A stretch of DNA of 32,683 bases from an uncultured Lachnospiraceae bacterium (GTDB lineage Bacteria > Bacillota > Clostridia > Lachnospirales > Lachnospiraceae): NCBI GenBank assembly GCA_910584585.1, contig CAJUBP010000034.1:1-32683 (forward strand). Reading direction: 5' to 3'. The notes beneath the pieces are model-generated. The model searched no databases and was not told the DNA's origin. It was given only the letters and a program-made list of their open reading frames with translations. The position numbers and the translations under genes were made by a program. Below, one piece after another: positions 22,611 through 31,128 of this stretch. Each line of letters begins with the position of its first letter. Positions within the stretch are counted from its first letter, which is position 1.

Positions 22611-23435
22611 ATGGAGATACGAAAACAGAAGGAAAAGCAGGTGGGAAGATTGACAGTGACGGAACAACAATATCAGGAAGATTTACAGCGTTTAAGAGGT
22701 TTACGACCAATTGATGATGATTTCATGCGTTGTCTTTTTAAAGACAATATTCCACTAGCTGAATTTGTGTTACGCATTATCACTGATAAACCAGATTTAA
22801 TTATTACTGATTGTGAAACACAGAAGGATATGAAAAGACTTGCTGGCGCACGTTCTATTTGTCTGGACGCATATGGAACGGATTCAGTCGGAAAGAACTA
22901 TGATTTGGAAATCCAGAGGCAGGACAAGGGAGCAGACCCACGCAGGGCAAGATACCATTCAAGTGTAATGGATATAGAGAATCTCCATTCCGGGCAGGAA
23001 TTTAAAGAATTGCCAGACACATATACAATTTTTATTATTGAAAAAGATTTTTATGGTCAGGGCGAAGCGGTTTATCCGATTGAGAGAATCAACCTTGCAA
23101 CGGGTAAATATTTTGAAGATGGGGAGCATATCCTTTATGTGAATGGTGAATATCGTGGAGAATCCGATATAGGAAAACTCATGCACGATTTTAACTGTAC
23201 CCAGGCAGCTGATATGAATTTTGAACTGATGGCAGAACGAACAAGATATTTGAAAGAAAACCCGAAAGGAGTTCAGGAAATGTGTAAAATGATGGAGGAT
23301 ATGAGAAAAGAATCTTTGAAAGAGGTTGCTAAAAGAATGTTAGCAGATGGAATGTTGACACTTGAAAAAATTGCGGAATACGCAGGACTTTCACTTGACG
23401 AAGTGAAAAAACTGAAAGCTGATAAAACATTCTAA
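22611..23435 (+). CDS. Rpn/PDDEXK_2 family nuclease (transposase-like)
   Basis: 274 residues from ATG 22611 (AGGAGG 11 bp upstream). The N-terminal PDDEXK_2 fold shows catalytic-type residues D86 (ICLDAYG), E100 and Q102 (YDLEIQRQ) after the lead-in PIDDDFMRCLF. The C-terminal part holds a helical region and a terminal HTH-like tail, MLADGMLTLEKIAEYAGLSLDEVKKLK, typical of Clostridia members. Rpn proteins are DNA endonucleases that promote RecA-independent recombination. They are often annotated 'putative transposase' but carry no terminal repeats here. The gene and about 270 bp after it are visibly more AT-rich than the flanking nrd and MBL genes, a sign of separate origin. Confidence 0.87.
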   Translation: MEIRKQKEKQVGRLTVTEQQYQEDLQRLRGLRPIDDDFMRCLFKDNIPLAEFVLRIITDKPDLIITDCETQKDMKRLAGARSICLDAYGTDSVGKNYDLEIQRQDKGADPRRARYHSSVMDIENLHSGQEFKELPDTYTIFIIEKDFYGQGEAVYPIERINLATGKYFEDGEHILYVNGEYRGESDIGKLMHDFNCTQAADMNFELMAERTRYLKENPKGVQEMCKMMEDMRKESLKEVAKRMLADGMLTLEKIAEYAGLSLDEVKKLKADKTF

Positions 23436-23554
23436 TTATTTTGAACAAATAGTAAAGCAAATATTGAACAATAGGTAGGTGGCTAGTTACTACCTGCCGT
23501 GTTTATGATAGAATTTTAGAAATCCCATATTTTTGATTGGAAAATAGTTTGTAA

Positions 23555-23577
23555 TGAAAACAAATCTTTTGTTTTCA
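23555..23577. other. AT-rich perfect hairpin downstream of rpn-like gene
   Basis: TGAAAACAAA / TTTGTTTTCA, 10-bp arms with loop TCT, 120 bp after the stop. A second dyad, AGGTAG/CTACCT, lies at 23473-23495. They may mark the edge of the AT-rich insert or act as weak terminators. Confidence 0.35.
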
Positions 23578-23629
23578 GTGTGTTGAGCAATAAAAAAGGT
23601 ATATCAAGTATAAAAAATAAAAAGAAACA

Positions 23630-23668
23630 AACGGATAACCCAATTTGTGTGCCAAAGGGCTATCCGTT
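23630..23668 (-). terminator. Terminator of the MBL lipoprotein operon
   Basis: Stem AACGGATAACCC / GGGCTATCCGTT (one mismatch), loop of about 15. It is followed on the minus strand by TTTGTTTCTTTTTATTTTTT, a strong T-rich tail. Confidence 0.75.
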
Positions 23669-23708
23669 TATGACCTCTGCCTCTAAAAACAAAAAATCCA
23701 CTTTTGTA

Positions 23709-24869
23709 TTAGGGCTTACACCTGCCACAAGGCTCATATCCCTGAGCTTCTAATTCCTGCGGACTCAGGCTGCTGTATTCTTTATTCTCTTCCTGCATCT
23801 GTTCCACGCTGCCGCAGGTTTCTCTATGAAACTTCCCAGTATTCGTATTAATCACATAGTTTTCCGCCTCGTTTCCCTGACCTCGGAGGGACTCTTCCGC
23901 CTGCAGATCAGGACTTTCCTCCGTGTTTTCTTTCCTTTCGCCGCTTCCATTAGGCTCTCCTGCTTTCCAGCTCTCACTGGGAGAACAGTTCCAGGTGATT
24001 TTCTCACCGTCGGAAACCGCCACAATGGTTCCCTGTTCATCGGTGCGGTATATTTCCGCCCCTATGCTGCGGAAATTATTCATGGCGCCTGCCCTGGGGT
24101 GTCCGTAGCTGTTTCCCTCTCCGCAGCTTATCACCACTGACCGGGGTTTCACTTCCTCTAAGAATTCCATGGTGTTTGCCGTATCGCTGCCGTGATGGGC
24201 GGCTTTCAGCACATCCGCGGATAAATCAATCCCTTCCGCAAGCATATCCTGTTCCGCGTCTTCTTCCGCGTCTCCGGTAAACACAAAGCGGGTTTCTCCG
24301 AACTGCAGCAAAATTCCTACGGAATAGTCGTTCCAATTATCGCCGTAATCTTCCCCGGCGGGCGCGATAACGGTAAATTCCGCGCTTCCCAGGGAATAGA
24401 CGGTTCCGGCCTTGGGATAAGTAATCTCCTTCCCTTTGTCCTGAATCACCCGTATCACATCCTGATATGTTTTCGTATCTTTCTCCAAATCAGGAAGAAT
24501 CACCTGATCCCAGGAAAATTTGTACAATATCACATCCAGACCGCCTACATGATCGGAGTCGGGATGGGTGCCAATGGCATAGTCCAGATGTTCCACTCCC
24601 TGATGCTGCAGATAAGACTGCAGGGCCGTTCCCTTGTCATTATCTCCAGCGTCAATTAAAAGGGCATGATCCCCCTGCTGAATCAGCGTGGCGTCTCCCT
24701 GCCCTACGTCAATAAAGTGCACCTCTAAAGTTTCCCCGTTCAGTTGGGGGTTCTTCCGGCCGGAATCTGCCTGCCCGTTTCCCAAATCGCCGCAGCCTGC
24801 CGGCAGGATCCACAGAATCGACAGCGCAAGCAGCATTCCAAGCCATAATCTTTTTCTTTTATTTCTCAT
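23709..24869 (-). CDS. ComEC/Rec2-like MBL-fold lipoprotein
   Basis: 386 residues from ATG 24869, 2 bp after the stop of the coiled-coil gene, with no strong binding site of its own, so it is probably coupled. Lipobox LPAGC puts the lipidated Cys at 26. The metallo-beta-lactamase fold (about 47-270) has FIDVGQGDA, metal-binding THPDSDHVGG (H102, D104, D106, H107), FTGDAE and AHHGSD. This matches the soluble MBL domain of ComEC, without the membrane channel. An acidic linker (about 290-335) leads to a small Cys-containing domain: YVINTNTGKFHRETC and YEPCGRCKP, as seen at the ends of secreted nucleases and ComEC-like proteins. It probably hydrolyses phosphodiester bonds (nucleic acid or other) on the outer face of the membrane. 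Confidence 0.87.
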   Translation of the reverse strand: MRNKRKRLWLGMLLALSILWILPAGCGDLGNGQADSGRKNPQLNGETLEVHFIDVGQGDATLIQQGDHALLIDAGDNDKGTALQSYLQHQGVEHLDYAIGTHPDSDHVGGLDVILYKFSWDQVILPDLEKDTKTYQDVIRVIQDKGKEITYPKAGTVYSLGSAEFTVIAPAGEDYGDNWNDYSVGILLQFGETRFVFTGDAEEDAEQDMLAEGIDLSADVLKAAHHGSDTANTMEFLEEVKPRSVVISCGEGNSYGHPRAGAMNNFRSIGAEIYRTDEQGTIVAVSDGEKITWNCSPSESWKAGEPNGSGERKENTEESPDLQAEESLRGQGNEAENYVINTNTGKFHRETCGSVEQMQEENKEYSSLSPQELEAQGYEPCGRCKP

Positions 24870-24871
24870 AA

Positions 24872-25774
24872 TTAAATATTTAAGTCTACCATAATTCCTT
24901 TAATTTCTTCTGGCAGCAAGGTCTGCTCTTCCAATATCTGATTTGTATTGTCAATAATTTCCTTCTGCCTGTTCTGAAGATCCTGCATCAGGGCGGCATG
25001 AGACTCTGCCGAAGGCGGCGCGGGACGGTTTTCCCTGGCCCTTCTGCGCTTCTCTAACTCTTCTTCCAGTTCCTTGGCCTTTTTCTCCTGCTCGATCTGA
25101 GCTTCCTTCAGCTCTTCCTCCTGTTCCGTCTTTTCCTCTTTGGCTTCTTCGGCCTTTTCCACCGTCTCTTCCAGTTCCTCGTCTACGGTATCTTTGGCCT
25201 CATTCATCAGCATTCCTATCATTTCCTTGCTGGCTGCTTCCATTGTTTCCTCGGCAGCTTTCACCGCGTCTGTCATTCCGTGATGCTTTAACGCTTCCTG
25301 CTTCACTGCTTTAATAGCGCTGGTGGAATCCGCAACCATGGACTGGCCTTTTTGCATCTCTTTCTTCCAGTGGGATTCCATCTCATTCAATTCTTTCATG
25401 TAAGCATCATAATCTTCGCCGCCGTCCGGATATTCTTCCTTTAAATGCTCCTTCTGCTCCTGAACGGATTTCAGCTCTTTCGAAGCCGCCAGGGCCTGTT
25501 CTTTGCCTTCCGCAATCTGTCCCCGGCATTCGTCCATCACTTCGTCCACCTGAGAATCCGATTCAAACTGCTGTTTGATAAAGTCCATGGCATCCTGCAT
25601 GGCTTTTTTCTTTTTCTCAGCAATGCTGTCCTGACATAGATTTAATCCAGAAGCATCAATGCTCTTCTTCTGAGTTTTTTCCTGTTTTTCTTTGTCTGCG
25701 TTGTTCTCCAGACGGTCTTTTCCATAATTGTTTCTTACAACTGTCTCCTGCTCTGCTGCATTTCCGATTTTCAT
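24872..25774 (-). CDS. Coiled-coil protein of unknown function
   Basis: 300 residues from ATG 25774 (AAGGGG 7 bp upstream); the longer frame to 25960 overlaps the Rrf2 gene and is rejected. It is almost wholly charged and helical: heptad-like stretches at about 55-130, 190-245 (EETVEKAEEAKEEKTEQEEE) and 250-285. A short Pro break, RRARENRPAPPSAESHA, lies at about 249-265. No signal peptide or membrane segment. It directly precedes the MBL lipoprotein gene (2-bp gap), so the two form an operon. No family recognised. Confidence 0.75.
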   Translation of the reverse strand: MKIGNAAEQETVVRNNYGKDRLENNADKEKQEKTQKKSIDASGLNLCQDSIAEKKKKAMQDAMDFIKQQFESDSQVDEVMDECRGQIAEGKEQALAASKELKSVQEQKEHLKEEYPDGGEDYDAYMKELNEMESHWKKEMQKGQSMVADSTSAIKAVKQEALKHHGMTDAVKAAEETMEAASKEMIGMLMNEAKDTVDEELEETVEKAEEAKEEKTEQEEELKEAQIEQEKKAKELEEELEKRRRARENRPAPPSAESHAALMQDLQNRQKEIIDNTNQILEEQTLLPEEIKGIMVDLNI

Positions 25775-25901
25775 GTCTCTTCCCCTTTCTGCGCTTCTTC
25801 GAAATAAGTACCTGTTATTTGTATCGGTATTTTTCCCTGTTTCCTTAATTTTCCCATTGATATGGGTGCAAAAAGGCGATTTTTTGTTGCAAAGAGCTGT
25901 A

Positions 25902-26339
25902 TTAGATACTATAATCAGCCGTCCCCTTAAGTTCCTTCTCCCACTCCACCAAATCCGCAAGGGTCACTTTGTCCACCACCCCGTTAATGGCGTCATACAG
26001 CATCTGCCAAAAGCGCAGCGTCACACATTCCCCGCTGCGGCTGCAGGAATTCTCTTCTTCCTCCAGACAGGCCACAGGCGCAAGGCTTCCCTCAATCTGA
26101 CGCAAAATCATTCCCACCGTATATTCCCCCGGCTTCTTTGCCAGCATATAGCCGCCGCCCGGCCCTCTTAGGCTTTTTACATATCCGCATTTCTGAAAAA
26201 CAGAGATAATCTGCTCCAGATATTTGATGGAAATCTCCTGACGCCCAGCCACATCCTTCAGCCTGACAATCTGATTCTCTTCCAGCGCCAAATCCAGCAT
26301 CAGACGCAGCGCGTACCGGCCTTTCGTAGAAACCTTCAT
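25902..26339 (-). CDS. Rrf2-family regulator with IscR-type cysteines
   Basis: 145 residues. ATG 26339 follows GAGAGGGC. The winged helix (about 1-70) has MKVSTKGRYALRLMLDLA, the HTH 'VRLKDVAGRQEISIKYLEQI' and the wing GPGGGYMLAK. Three Cys at 91, 99 and 105 (ACLEEEENSCSRSGEC) match the spacing class of the Fe-S ligands of IscR, so it probably senses Fe-S status, oxygen or NO. No iscS/iscU genes are adjacent. It lies 14 bp downstream of the PucR-like gene, likely on the same transcript. Confidence 0.9.
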   Translation of the reverse strand: MKVSTKGRYALRLMLDLALEENQIVRLKDVAGRQEISIKYLEQIISVFQKCGYVKSLRGPGGGYMLAKKPGEYTVGMILRQIEGSLAPVACLEEEENSCSRSGECVTLRFWQMLYDAINGVVDKVTLADLVEWEKELKGTADYSI

Positions 26340-26353
26340 TGCTTCTGCCCTCT

Positions 26354-27460
26354 CTACTCCTTCTCTTCTTTTTCCTTTTCTCTGGCGCCCTTCTGATAAT
26401 TCATATTGGAAATTACCATCAGCGCAATTTTAAACAGCATGGCGTCCTCAAAGGTTCGGATATCCAGCCCCAACGCCTTTTCAATCCGTTCCAGCCGGTA
26501 CACCAACGTATTTCTGTGTACATACAGCTGCCTTGCCGTCTCCGAAATATTCAGATTATTTTCAAAAAACTTGTTAATGGTGATGGTGGTCTCCTCATCG
26601 AACATCTCCGGTATATTTTCCCCGAACACTTCCTGCAGAAACATCTCGCATAAACTGATGGGAATCTGATAAATCAAACGCCCGATGCCCAGATTTGCAT
26701 AGGAAATAGTATTGGCCTCCACATAAAAAATACTGCCCACCTCCAGAGCCATTCTGGCCTCCTGATAAGACCGGGCAATATCCTGCAGCATCTCCACACG
26801 GTTGCCGTAGCCCACCCGCACCTTGACCATCGCCTCCGTCTGAAGATTGTCCACAATCACTTCCGCCAGATTGGCCAGTCCTTCTTCCGCCGGAATTTCC
26901 CTGACATCCTTTACCAGAATCACAGACTTCTCATCCACTTCCGTGATGAAATCCACCGTAGATGAAGAAAACAAGTTCTTCACCGTCTCCATCACAACTC
27001 CGTCTTTCTTGCCGGATACTTCTATCACAAACACCACCCGCTGGGCGGTGTCAATGTGAAGCTTCTTGGCTTTGTTATACATATCCACTACCAGCATATT
27101 TCCCAGAACCACATTCTGCATAAAACTATTCCGGTCAAACTGTTCCCGGAAAGCGCTGACCATATTGCGGATCTGACATGCGGCCAGCCGTCCGATCATA
27201 TAGGCTTCTTCTCCGCTTGCTTTCGCAAGCAGAATATATTCCAGTTCATTTTCAATTAAAATCTTAAAAAAATGGCAGCCGGACAGCATCTGGCTCTCCG
27301 CCATAGAATCTGCAAAAAAACGGATGGCGTCTCCCAGTTCCTCTTCCATGGAGTACGTAGACGCCAGCAAGTTTCCCTTATCGCTGTAAAGAGCCAGATC
27401 AATTCTGGATATTTCCTTAATTTCTTCCAATGTCACCTGTAACTTATGATTTGATAGCAT
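26354..27460 (-). CDS. PucR/CdaR-family transcriptional regulator
   Basis: 368 residues from ATG 27460 (GGAG 8 bp upstream); the frame is open to 27496 without a binding site. A divergent N-terminal sensor region (about 1-150) precedes a GGDEF-like middle domain typical of CdaR (about 150-280). The C-terminal PucR HTH_30 has FFENNLNISETARQLYVHRN, then TLVYRLERIEKALGLDIRTFEDA. Family members activate sugar-diacid, purine or related catabolic genes. It lies between the MsmX-like ATPase gene and the Rrf2 gene on the same strand, so carbohydrate-linked control is plausible but unproven. Confidence 0.85.
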   Translation of the reverse strand: MLSNHKLQVTLEEIKEISRIDLALYSDKGNLLASTYSMEEELGDAIRFFADSMAESQMLSGCHFFKILIENELEYILLAKASGEEAYMIGRLAACQIRNMVSAFREQFDRNSFMQNVVLGNMLVVDMYNKAKKLHIDTAQRVVFVIEVSGKKDGVVMETVKNLFSSSTVDFITEVDEKSVILVKDVREIPAEEGLANLAEVIVDNLQTEAMVKVRVGYGNRVEMLQDIARSYQEARMALEVGSIFYVEANTISYANLGIGRLIYQIPISLCEMFLQEVFGENIPEMFDEETTITINKFFENNLNISETARQLYVHRNTLVYRLERIEKALGLDIRTFEDAMLFKIALMVISNMNYQKGAREKEKEEKE

Positions 27461-27484
27461 ATTTATTCTCCATAATATGAAAAA

Positions 27485-27514
27485 CGGAAGCAACACATGA
27501 CTGCGTCGCTTCCG
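27485..27514 (-). terminator. Terminator of msmX-like gene
   Basis: On the minus strand CGGAAGCGAC pairs with GTTGCTTCCG (one G-U) around a 10-base loop, followed by TTTTTC. This separates the ATPase gene from the PucR-like gene 25 bp on. Confidence 0.85.
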
Positions 27515-27545
27515 GACTTTTGTGTTATGAAATTATATTACCGAA

Positions 27546-28658
27546 TTAGTGAGTAATTGTCAATTCAGTTTCTTTATCAAATACATGCATTGCATTGATA
27601 TCCATAGCCAGCTTGATAGAATCGCCCAGACGAGCCGGTGTGCTGGAGGATACTTTTGCAGTCATGCTGGTTCCGTTTACAGTATAGTACAGCAATACTT
27701 CCGAACCAAGCAATTCATAGCCTGTAACCTTGGTGTTGAACACGCTGTCCTTATGGGCCTCAAGAGCTGCCGGAGCGTCATCCACATCTTCCGGACGGAT
27801 ACCGATTACGACGGTTTTGCCATTGTAACGACCGTCAATCAGTTTCTTTGCTTTTGCAGGAGGCAGTACGATGTTGTTCTCTCCCACCTTCAAAGTTACC
27901 TTGTCGCCTTCAATCCTGCAGACTGCATCCAGGAAGTTCATCTGAGGTGATCCGATAAATCCTGCTACGAATAAGTTATTCGGCTCATTGTATAATTTCT
28001 GGGGAGAATCTACCTGCATGATAATTCCGTCTTTCAATACAACGATTCTGGTTCCCAGTGTCATAGCCTCTGTCTGGTCATGTGTTACATAGATGATGGT
28101 TGCGCCCAGTCTCTGATGCAGAGAAGCAATCTCAGCACGCATCTGCACACGAAGCTTTGCATCCAGGTTGGATAACGGTTCGTCCATCAGGAATACCTTA
28201 GGCTCACGGACAATTGCACGTCCCATAGCCACACGCTGTCTCTGTCCACCGGACAAAGCCTTAGGTTTACGGTCTAATAACTTCTCCAGGTCAAGGATTC
28301 TTGCAGCTTCTTCCACCTTCTGCTTGATCTCTTCCTTTGGAACTTTTCTTAATTTCAAACCAAACGCCATATTGTCAAATACGGTCATATGAGGATACAG
28401 AGCGTAGTTCTGGAATACCATTGCGATATCTCTGTCCTTAGGCTCTACATCGTTAACGACTCTTCCATCGATGGAAAGTTCACCGGAGGAAATCTCTTCC
28501 AGGCCTGCTACCATACGGAGTGTTGTGGATTTACCGCATCCTGAAGGTCCTACGAAAATAATAAATTCTTTGTCTTCAATCTCAAGGTTAAAATCTTTTA
28601 CTGCTTCAAAGCCGTTTGGATATTTCTTACAAATGTTCTTTAATGATAAACTTGCCAT
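27546..28658 (-). CDS. msmX: MsmX/UgpC-type carbohydrate ABC transporter ATPase
   Basis: 370 residues from ATG 28658 with AGGAGG 8 bp upstream; the frame extends to 28811 but covers the terminator of the upstream operon. Walker A is GPSGCGKST (37-45). Signature LSGGQRQR, Walker B VFLMDEPLSNLDAKLR and switch THDQTEA follow. The C-terminal TOBE/OB regulatory domain has VIGIRPEDV. It is a stand-alone gene with no permease or binding protein near, which fits the shared ATPase that powers several oligosaccharide importers in Firmicutes. It has its own terminator. Confidence 0.92.
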   Translation of the reverse strand: MASLSLKNICKKYPNGFEAVKDFNLEIEDKEFIIFVGPSGCGKSTTLRMVAGLEEISSGELSIDGRVVNDVEPKDRDIAMVFQNYALYPHMTVFDNMAFGLKLRKVPKEEIKQKVEEAARILDLEKLLDRKPKALSGGQRQRVAMGRAIVREPKVFLMDEPLSNLDAKLRVQMRAEIASLHQRLGATIIYVTHDQTEAMTLGTRIVVLKDGIIMQVDSPQKLYNEPNNLFVAGFIGSPQMNFLDAVCRIEGDKVTLKVGENNIVLPPAKAKKLIDGRYNGKTVVIGIRPEDVDDAPAALEAHKDSVFNTKVTGYELLGSEVLLYYTVNGTSMTAKVSSSTPARLGDSIKLAMDINAMHVFDKETELTITH

Positions 28659-28758
28659 TTTCTTATTTCCTCCTGTATTATGTTCTGTCCAAGCAGAATT
28701 CTTTATACTCAGTATACTACCAGACTTCTCCCTGAAATGCCATGCCCCAACTATACAA

Positions 28759-28806
28759 AAAGTACTATTCTTTCTTGTCAGTTCTGACAGGAAAGAATAG
28801 TACTTT
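28759..28806 (-). terminator. Long-stem terminator of the dUTPase operon
   Basis: Arms 28759-28781 and 28784-28806 form a 23-bp stem with one G-U and a 2-base loop, followed on the minus strand by TTTTTGTATAG counting the last stem bases. The unusually long, near-perfect stem ends the S1/SLT/dUTPase transcript before the msmX-like gene. Confidence 0.75.
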
Positions 28807-28866
28807 GGCATCCCTTCGTCACATTAACGAAATAATTCAAATATTTTATACAACTTGACGAATTCA

Positions 28867-29301
28867 CTACTTTACTCCGGTAGTGCCAAATCCTCCTCTG
28901 TTCTGATTGTCCAGAGAATCCACTTCTTCAAACACAATGGCCGGCTGATTCTTCATAATCCGAAACTGGCAGATCCGGTCGCCTCTGTGAATCACAGTGT
29001 CCCGGGTGGCGTATACCGGCATCCGCCACATGTCTTCATTTCCGCAGTAGCTTCCGTCAATCACGCCGCAGCTGTTGGTCTGCAAAATTCCATAGTTCTT
29101 GAATGTAGAGCTCCTGGGCACCACATGGGCTTCATATCCTGCCGGAAGCTCCATGGCAACTCCTAAGGGAATCAGCTTAAATTCCCCCTTCTTCAGCTCC
29201 ACACTCTCGCTGGAGCGCAGATCAATCCAGTCTGACTTCCCGTCTATGTAAGTAAGCTTATCCATTTCAGAGTCAAAATATTTAATCTTAATGGCTTCCA
29301 T
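28867..29301 (-). CDS. dut: dUTP diphosphatase
   Basis: 144 residues from ATG 29301. It overlaps the stop of the transglycosylase gene by one base (TGATG). The trimeric dUTPase motifs are in order: IDLRSS; PRSSTFKNYGI; GVIDGSYCGNEDMW with the uracil-pocket Asp; GDRICQFRI; and the C-terminal arm NRGGFGTTG. It hydrolyses dUTP to dUMP, keeping uracil out of DNA and feeding thymidylate synthesis. An insert around CGNEDMWRMPVYA is typical for Clostridia members. Confidence 0.93.
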   Translation of the reverse strand: MEAIKIKYFDSEMDKLTYIDGKSDWIDLRSSESVELKKGEFKLIPLGVAMELPAGYEAHVVPRSSTFKNYGILQTNSCGVIDGSYCGNEDMWRMPVYATRDTVIHRGDRICQFRIMKNQPAIVFEEVDSLDNQNRGGFGTTGVK

Positions 29302-30083
29302 CAGATTCTGCCTCCCAGCAGGCTCATTGCGGCAGGACTGAATTTCATATCCTGATAAGCGCGGTAGGAATCTGACTGCTCCTCCTGCTGCTGGCGCTCC
29401 TCTTCTTCCTGTTTCTGCTGGGCCTCCTGAATCTTTGTATAGAGATCAATAAATTTCAGATAGTCTTCATAGGAAAAAATCTGCTCTAAAATGCTCTCGT
29501 AATAACTCTCTTCTGCTTCCTCCACCGTAGCCGCCGCAAGATTGCCGCTGTTTGACGCTGCTGCGTTGCCACCGCTGACCGCATAAGAAGCATTGGGAGC
29601 CGAAACGCCTTCATTCATGTACTGGGTCACTTTCACCACATAGTTCTGGGTCTCCTTAAAAGGAGGAATTCCGCCATATTTTGCCACATTATTGCTTCCT
29701 GCATTGTAAGCGGCCAGGGCAAGGCTGATATCGCCGTCATATTTCTGCAGCATCTGGCTGATATATTTGGTGCCGCCCATAATATTCTGATAAGGATCGT
29801 AGGAATCCGTAACTCCTAATTCTCTTGCGGTAGCCGGCATCAGCTGCATAATCCCCTGGGCTCCTGCTTTAGAGGTCGCATCCGGCCGGAAGTCAGATTC
29901 TGCCTTGGCAATGGCTTTAATCAGGTTCTTTGGAACATTATAAGCCTGGGCTGCCTGTTCAAAAATTTCATCCAGAGAAGCTGTCGTCTGCAGATAAGAA
30001 GAAAAATCCCCTCCCTGTCCTGTCACGGAAGCGGCCGCCTGCATATTTGCAGCGTCCGTATTCTGAATTTTATTTACTATCAT
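29301..30083 (-). CDS. Lytic transglycosylase (SLT domain) without signal peptide
   Basis: 260 residues from ATG 30083 (GGGAG upstream). The SLT domain spans about 37-150, with catalytic E62 in AIAKAESDFRPDA, then GAQGIMQLMPATA, NIMGGTKYI and ALAAYNAGSNNV. It cleaves the MurNAc-GlcNAc bond of peptidoglycan. The N-terminus (MIVNKIQNTDAANMQAAAS) has no hydrophobic export signal; the C-terminal half is low-complexity and Gln/Glu-rich (QKQEEEERQQQEEQ). Comparable signal-less SLT proteins exist beside flagellar or secretion genes, but none is nearby. It sits between the S1-domain gene and dut. Confidence 0.87.
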   Translation of the reverse strand: MIVNKIQNTDAANMQAAASVTGQGGDFSSYLQTTASLDEIFEQAAQAYNVPKNLIKAIAKAESDFRPDATSKAGAQGIMQLMPATARELGVTDSYDPYQNIMGGTKYISQMLQKYDGDISLALAAYNAGSNNVAKYGGIPPFKETQNYVVKVTQYMNEGVSAPNASYAVSGGNAAASNSGNLAAATVEEAEESYYESILEQIFSYEDYLKFIDLYTKIQEAQQKQEEEERQQQEEQSDSYRAYQDMKFSPAAMSLLGGRI

Positions 30084-30104
30084 TGGCTGTGACTCCCTTC
30101 TGTA

Positions 30105-31007
30105 TTATAATTTAATCTTAGAAAGCAGATCGCCCAAATTGGTAGAAGCGCTCTCATGGGACACGTATTCTTCCACTTCTTCCGTTTGATCCACATCCAC
30201 CATCTCTTCTTCCAGAGCCTTCATGCTGAGGCTCACCTTATTATCATTGGTATTCAATATCTTCACCTTCACCTGCTGGCCTACGCTCAGCACCTCGGAA
30301 GGCTTGCCGATCCGCTTCTGAGAAATCTGTGAGATGTGAACCAGCCCGCTGATTCCGTCTCCCAGATCCACGAAAGCCCCGTAAGGCATTAAAGATTCCA
30401 CTGTGCCTTCCATCACGGTTCCCGGAACCATCCTGGCAATCCTGCGGTTGTGCTCTTCCTGCTGCTGCTCTTTCAAAATCACTTTGGCGGACAGCACCAG
30501 CTTTTTCCTGGACTCATCCACTGTGATAACTCTTACCTTCACTTCTCTCCCCAGCCATTCCTCTGTAGCCTCCACATAAGAGAGGTCTAACTGAGACGCG
30601 GGGATAAATCCGCGGATTCCTTCCACATACGCCACAACGCCGCTGGGCACAATGCCTGCCACCTTCACAGACAATTCCGTGCCTTCCTCCAGACAGGCGC
30701 GCAGCTTCTCCCAGGCAAGAATGTCATTCGCCTCTTTCTTAGACAGCTGGATATTCCCTTCCCCGTCGTCGGTCTTCACAACCGTAGCTTCTATCACATC
30801 TCCCGGATGCACCTCTTCCATTACCTGGAAGCCCGGATCATTGCTCAAATCCTCTACCTTGATAATTCCCTGCGCGTAATATTTTAAATCAAGGGTTACT
30901 TCCTCCTCGCTTACTCCAATCACCGTTCCGGAAATAATGTCTCCCTCATTGATTCTGCGAAAAGACGCCTCCAGTTCTTCTTTGTAATCTTCCATTGACT
31001 CTGCCAT
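30105..31007 (-). CDS. S1-domain RNA-binding protein (RpsA-like)
   Basis: 300 residues from ATG 31007, with GGAGAA upstream. Three S1 OB-folds are visible: about 20-95 (GDIISGTVIGVSEEEVTLDL), 105-178 (GTELSVKVAGIVPSGVVAYV then GFIPASQLD) and 193-268 (GTVMEGTVESLMPYGAFVDL then GLVHISQIS). The third is the most canonical. The acidic tail ends in LGDLLSKIKL. Firmicutes often carry such 3-4-domain S1 homologues in place of the six-domain ribosomal S1; they bind mRNA or modulate translation. First gene of the S1/SLT/dut cluster; gaps are 21 bp and -1 bp. Confidence 0.87.
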   Translation of the reverse strand: MAESMEDYKEELEASFRRINEGDIISGTVIGVSEEEVTLDLKYYAQGIIKVEDLSNDPGFQVMEEVHPGDVIEATVVKTDDGEGNIQLSKKEANDILAWEKLRACLEEGTELSVKVAGIVPSGVVAYVEGIRGFIPASQLDLSYVEATEEWLGREVKVRVITVDESRKKLVLSAKVILKEQQQEEHNRRIARMVPGTVMEGTVESLMPYGAFVDLGDGISGLVHISQISQKRIGKPSEVLSVGQQVKVKILNTNDNKVSLSMKALEEEMVDVDQTEEVEEYVSHESASTNLGDLLSKIKL

Positions 31008-31099
31008 CTTCCATTCTCCTTCTCTCCAAAAATTGCCTGTACTACATAATTATATATATTCTAACAGAAAAAACGGAAAAATACCAGAAAAATATTCTC

Positions 31100-31128
31100 T
31101 TTATTTCCCAGTAAATAAATGGTATAAT
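31100..31128 (+). promoter_or_regulatory. Candidate promoter for glycosyltransferase operon
   Basis: A good TATAAT (31123-31128) with a poor -35 (TTTATT, 31100-31105) at 17-bp spacing, 115 bp before the ATG at 31244. Confidence 0.35.

Noticed and set aside
22318..22653. 111-codon rightward ORF upstream of the Rpn gene
   Set aside because: It starts inside the nrdD leader and NrdR boxes, lacks a ribosome site and ends inside the Rpn gene in another frame.
22611..23435. Insertion sequence
   Set aside because: The gene is 'transposase-like' by family name only; no terminal inverted repeats or target duplication could be found around it.
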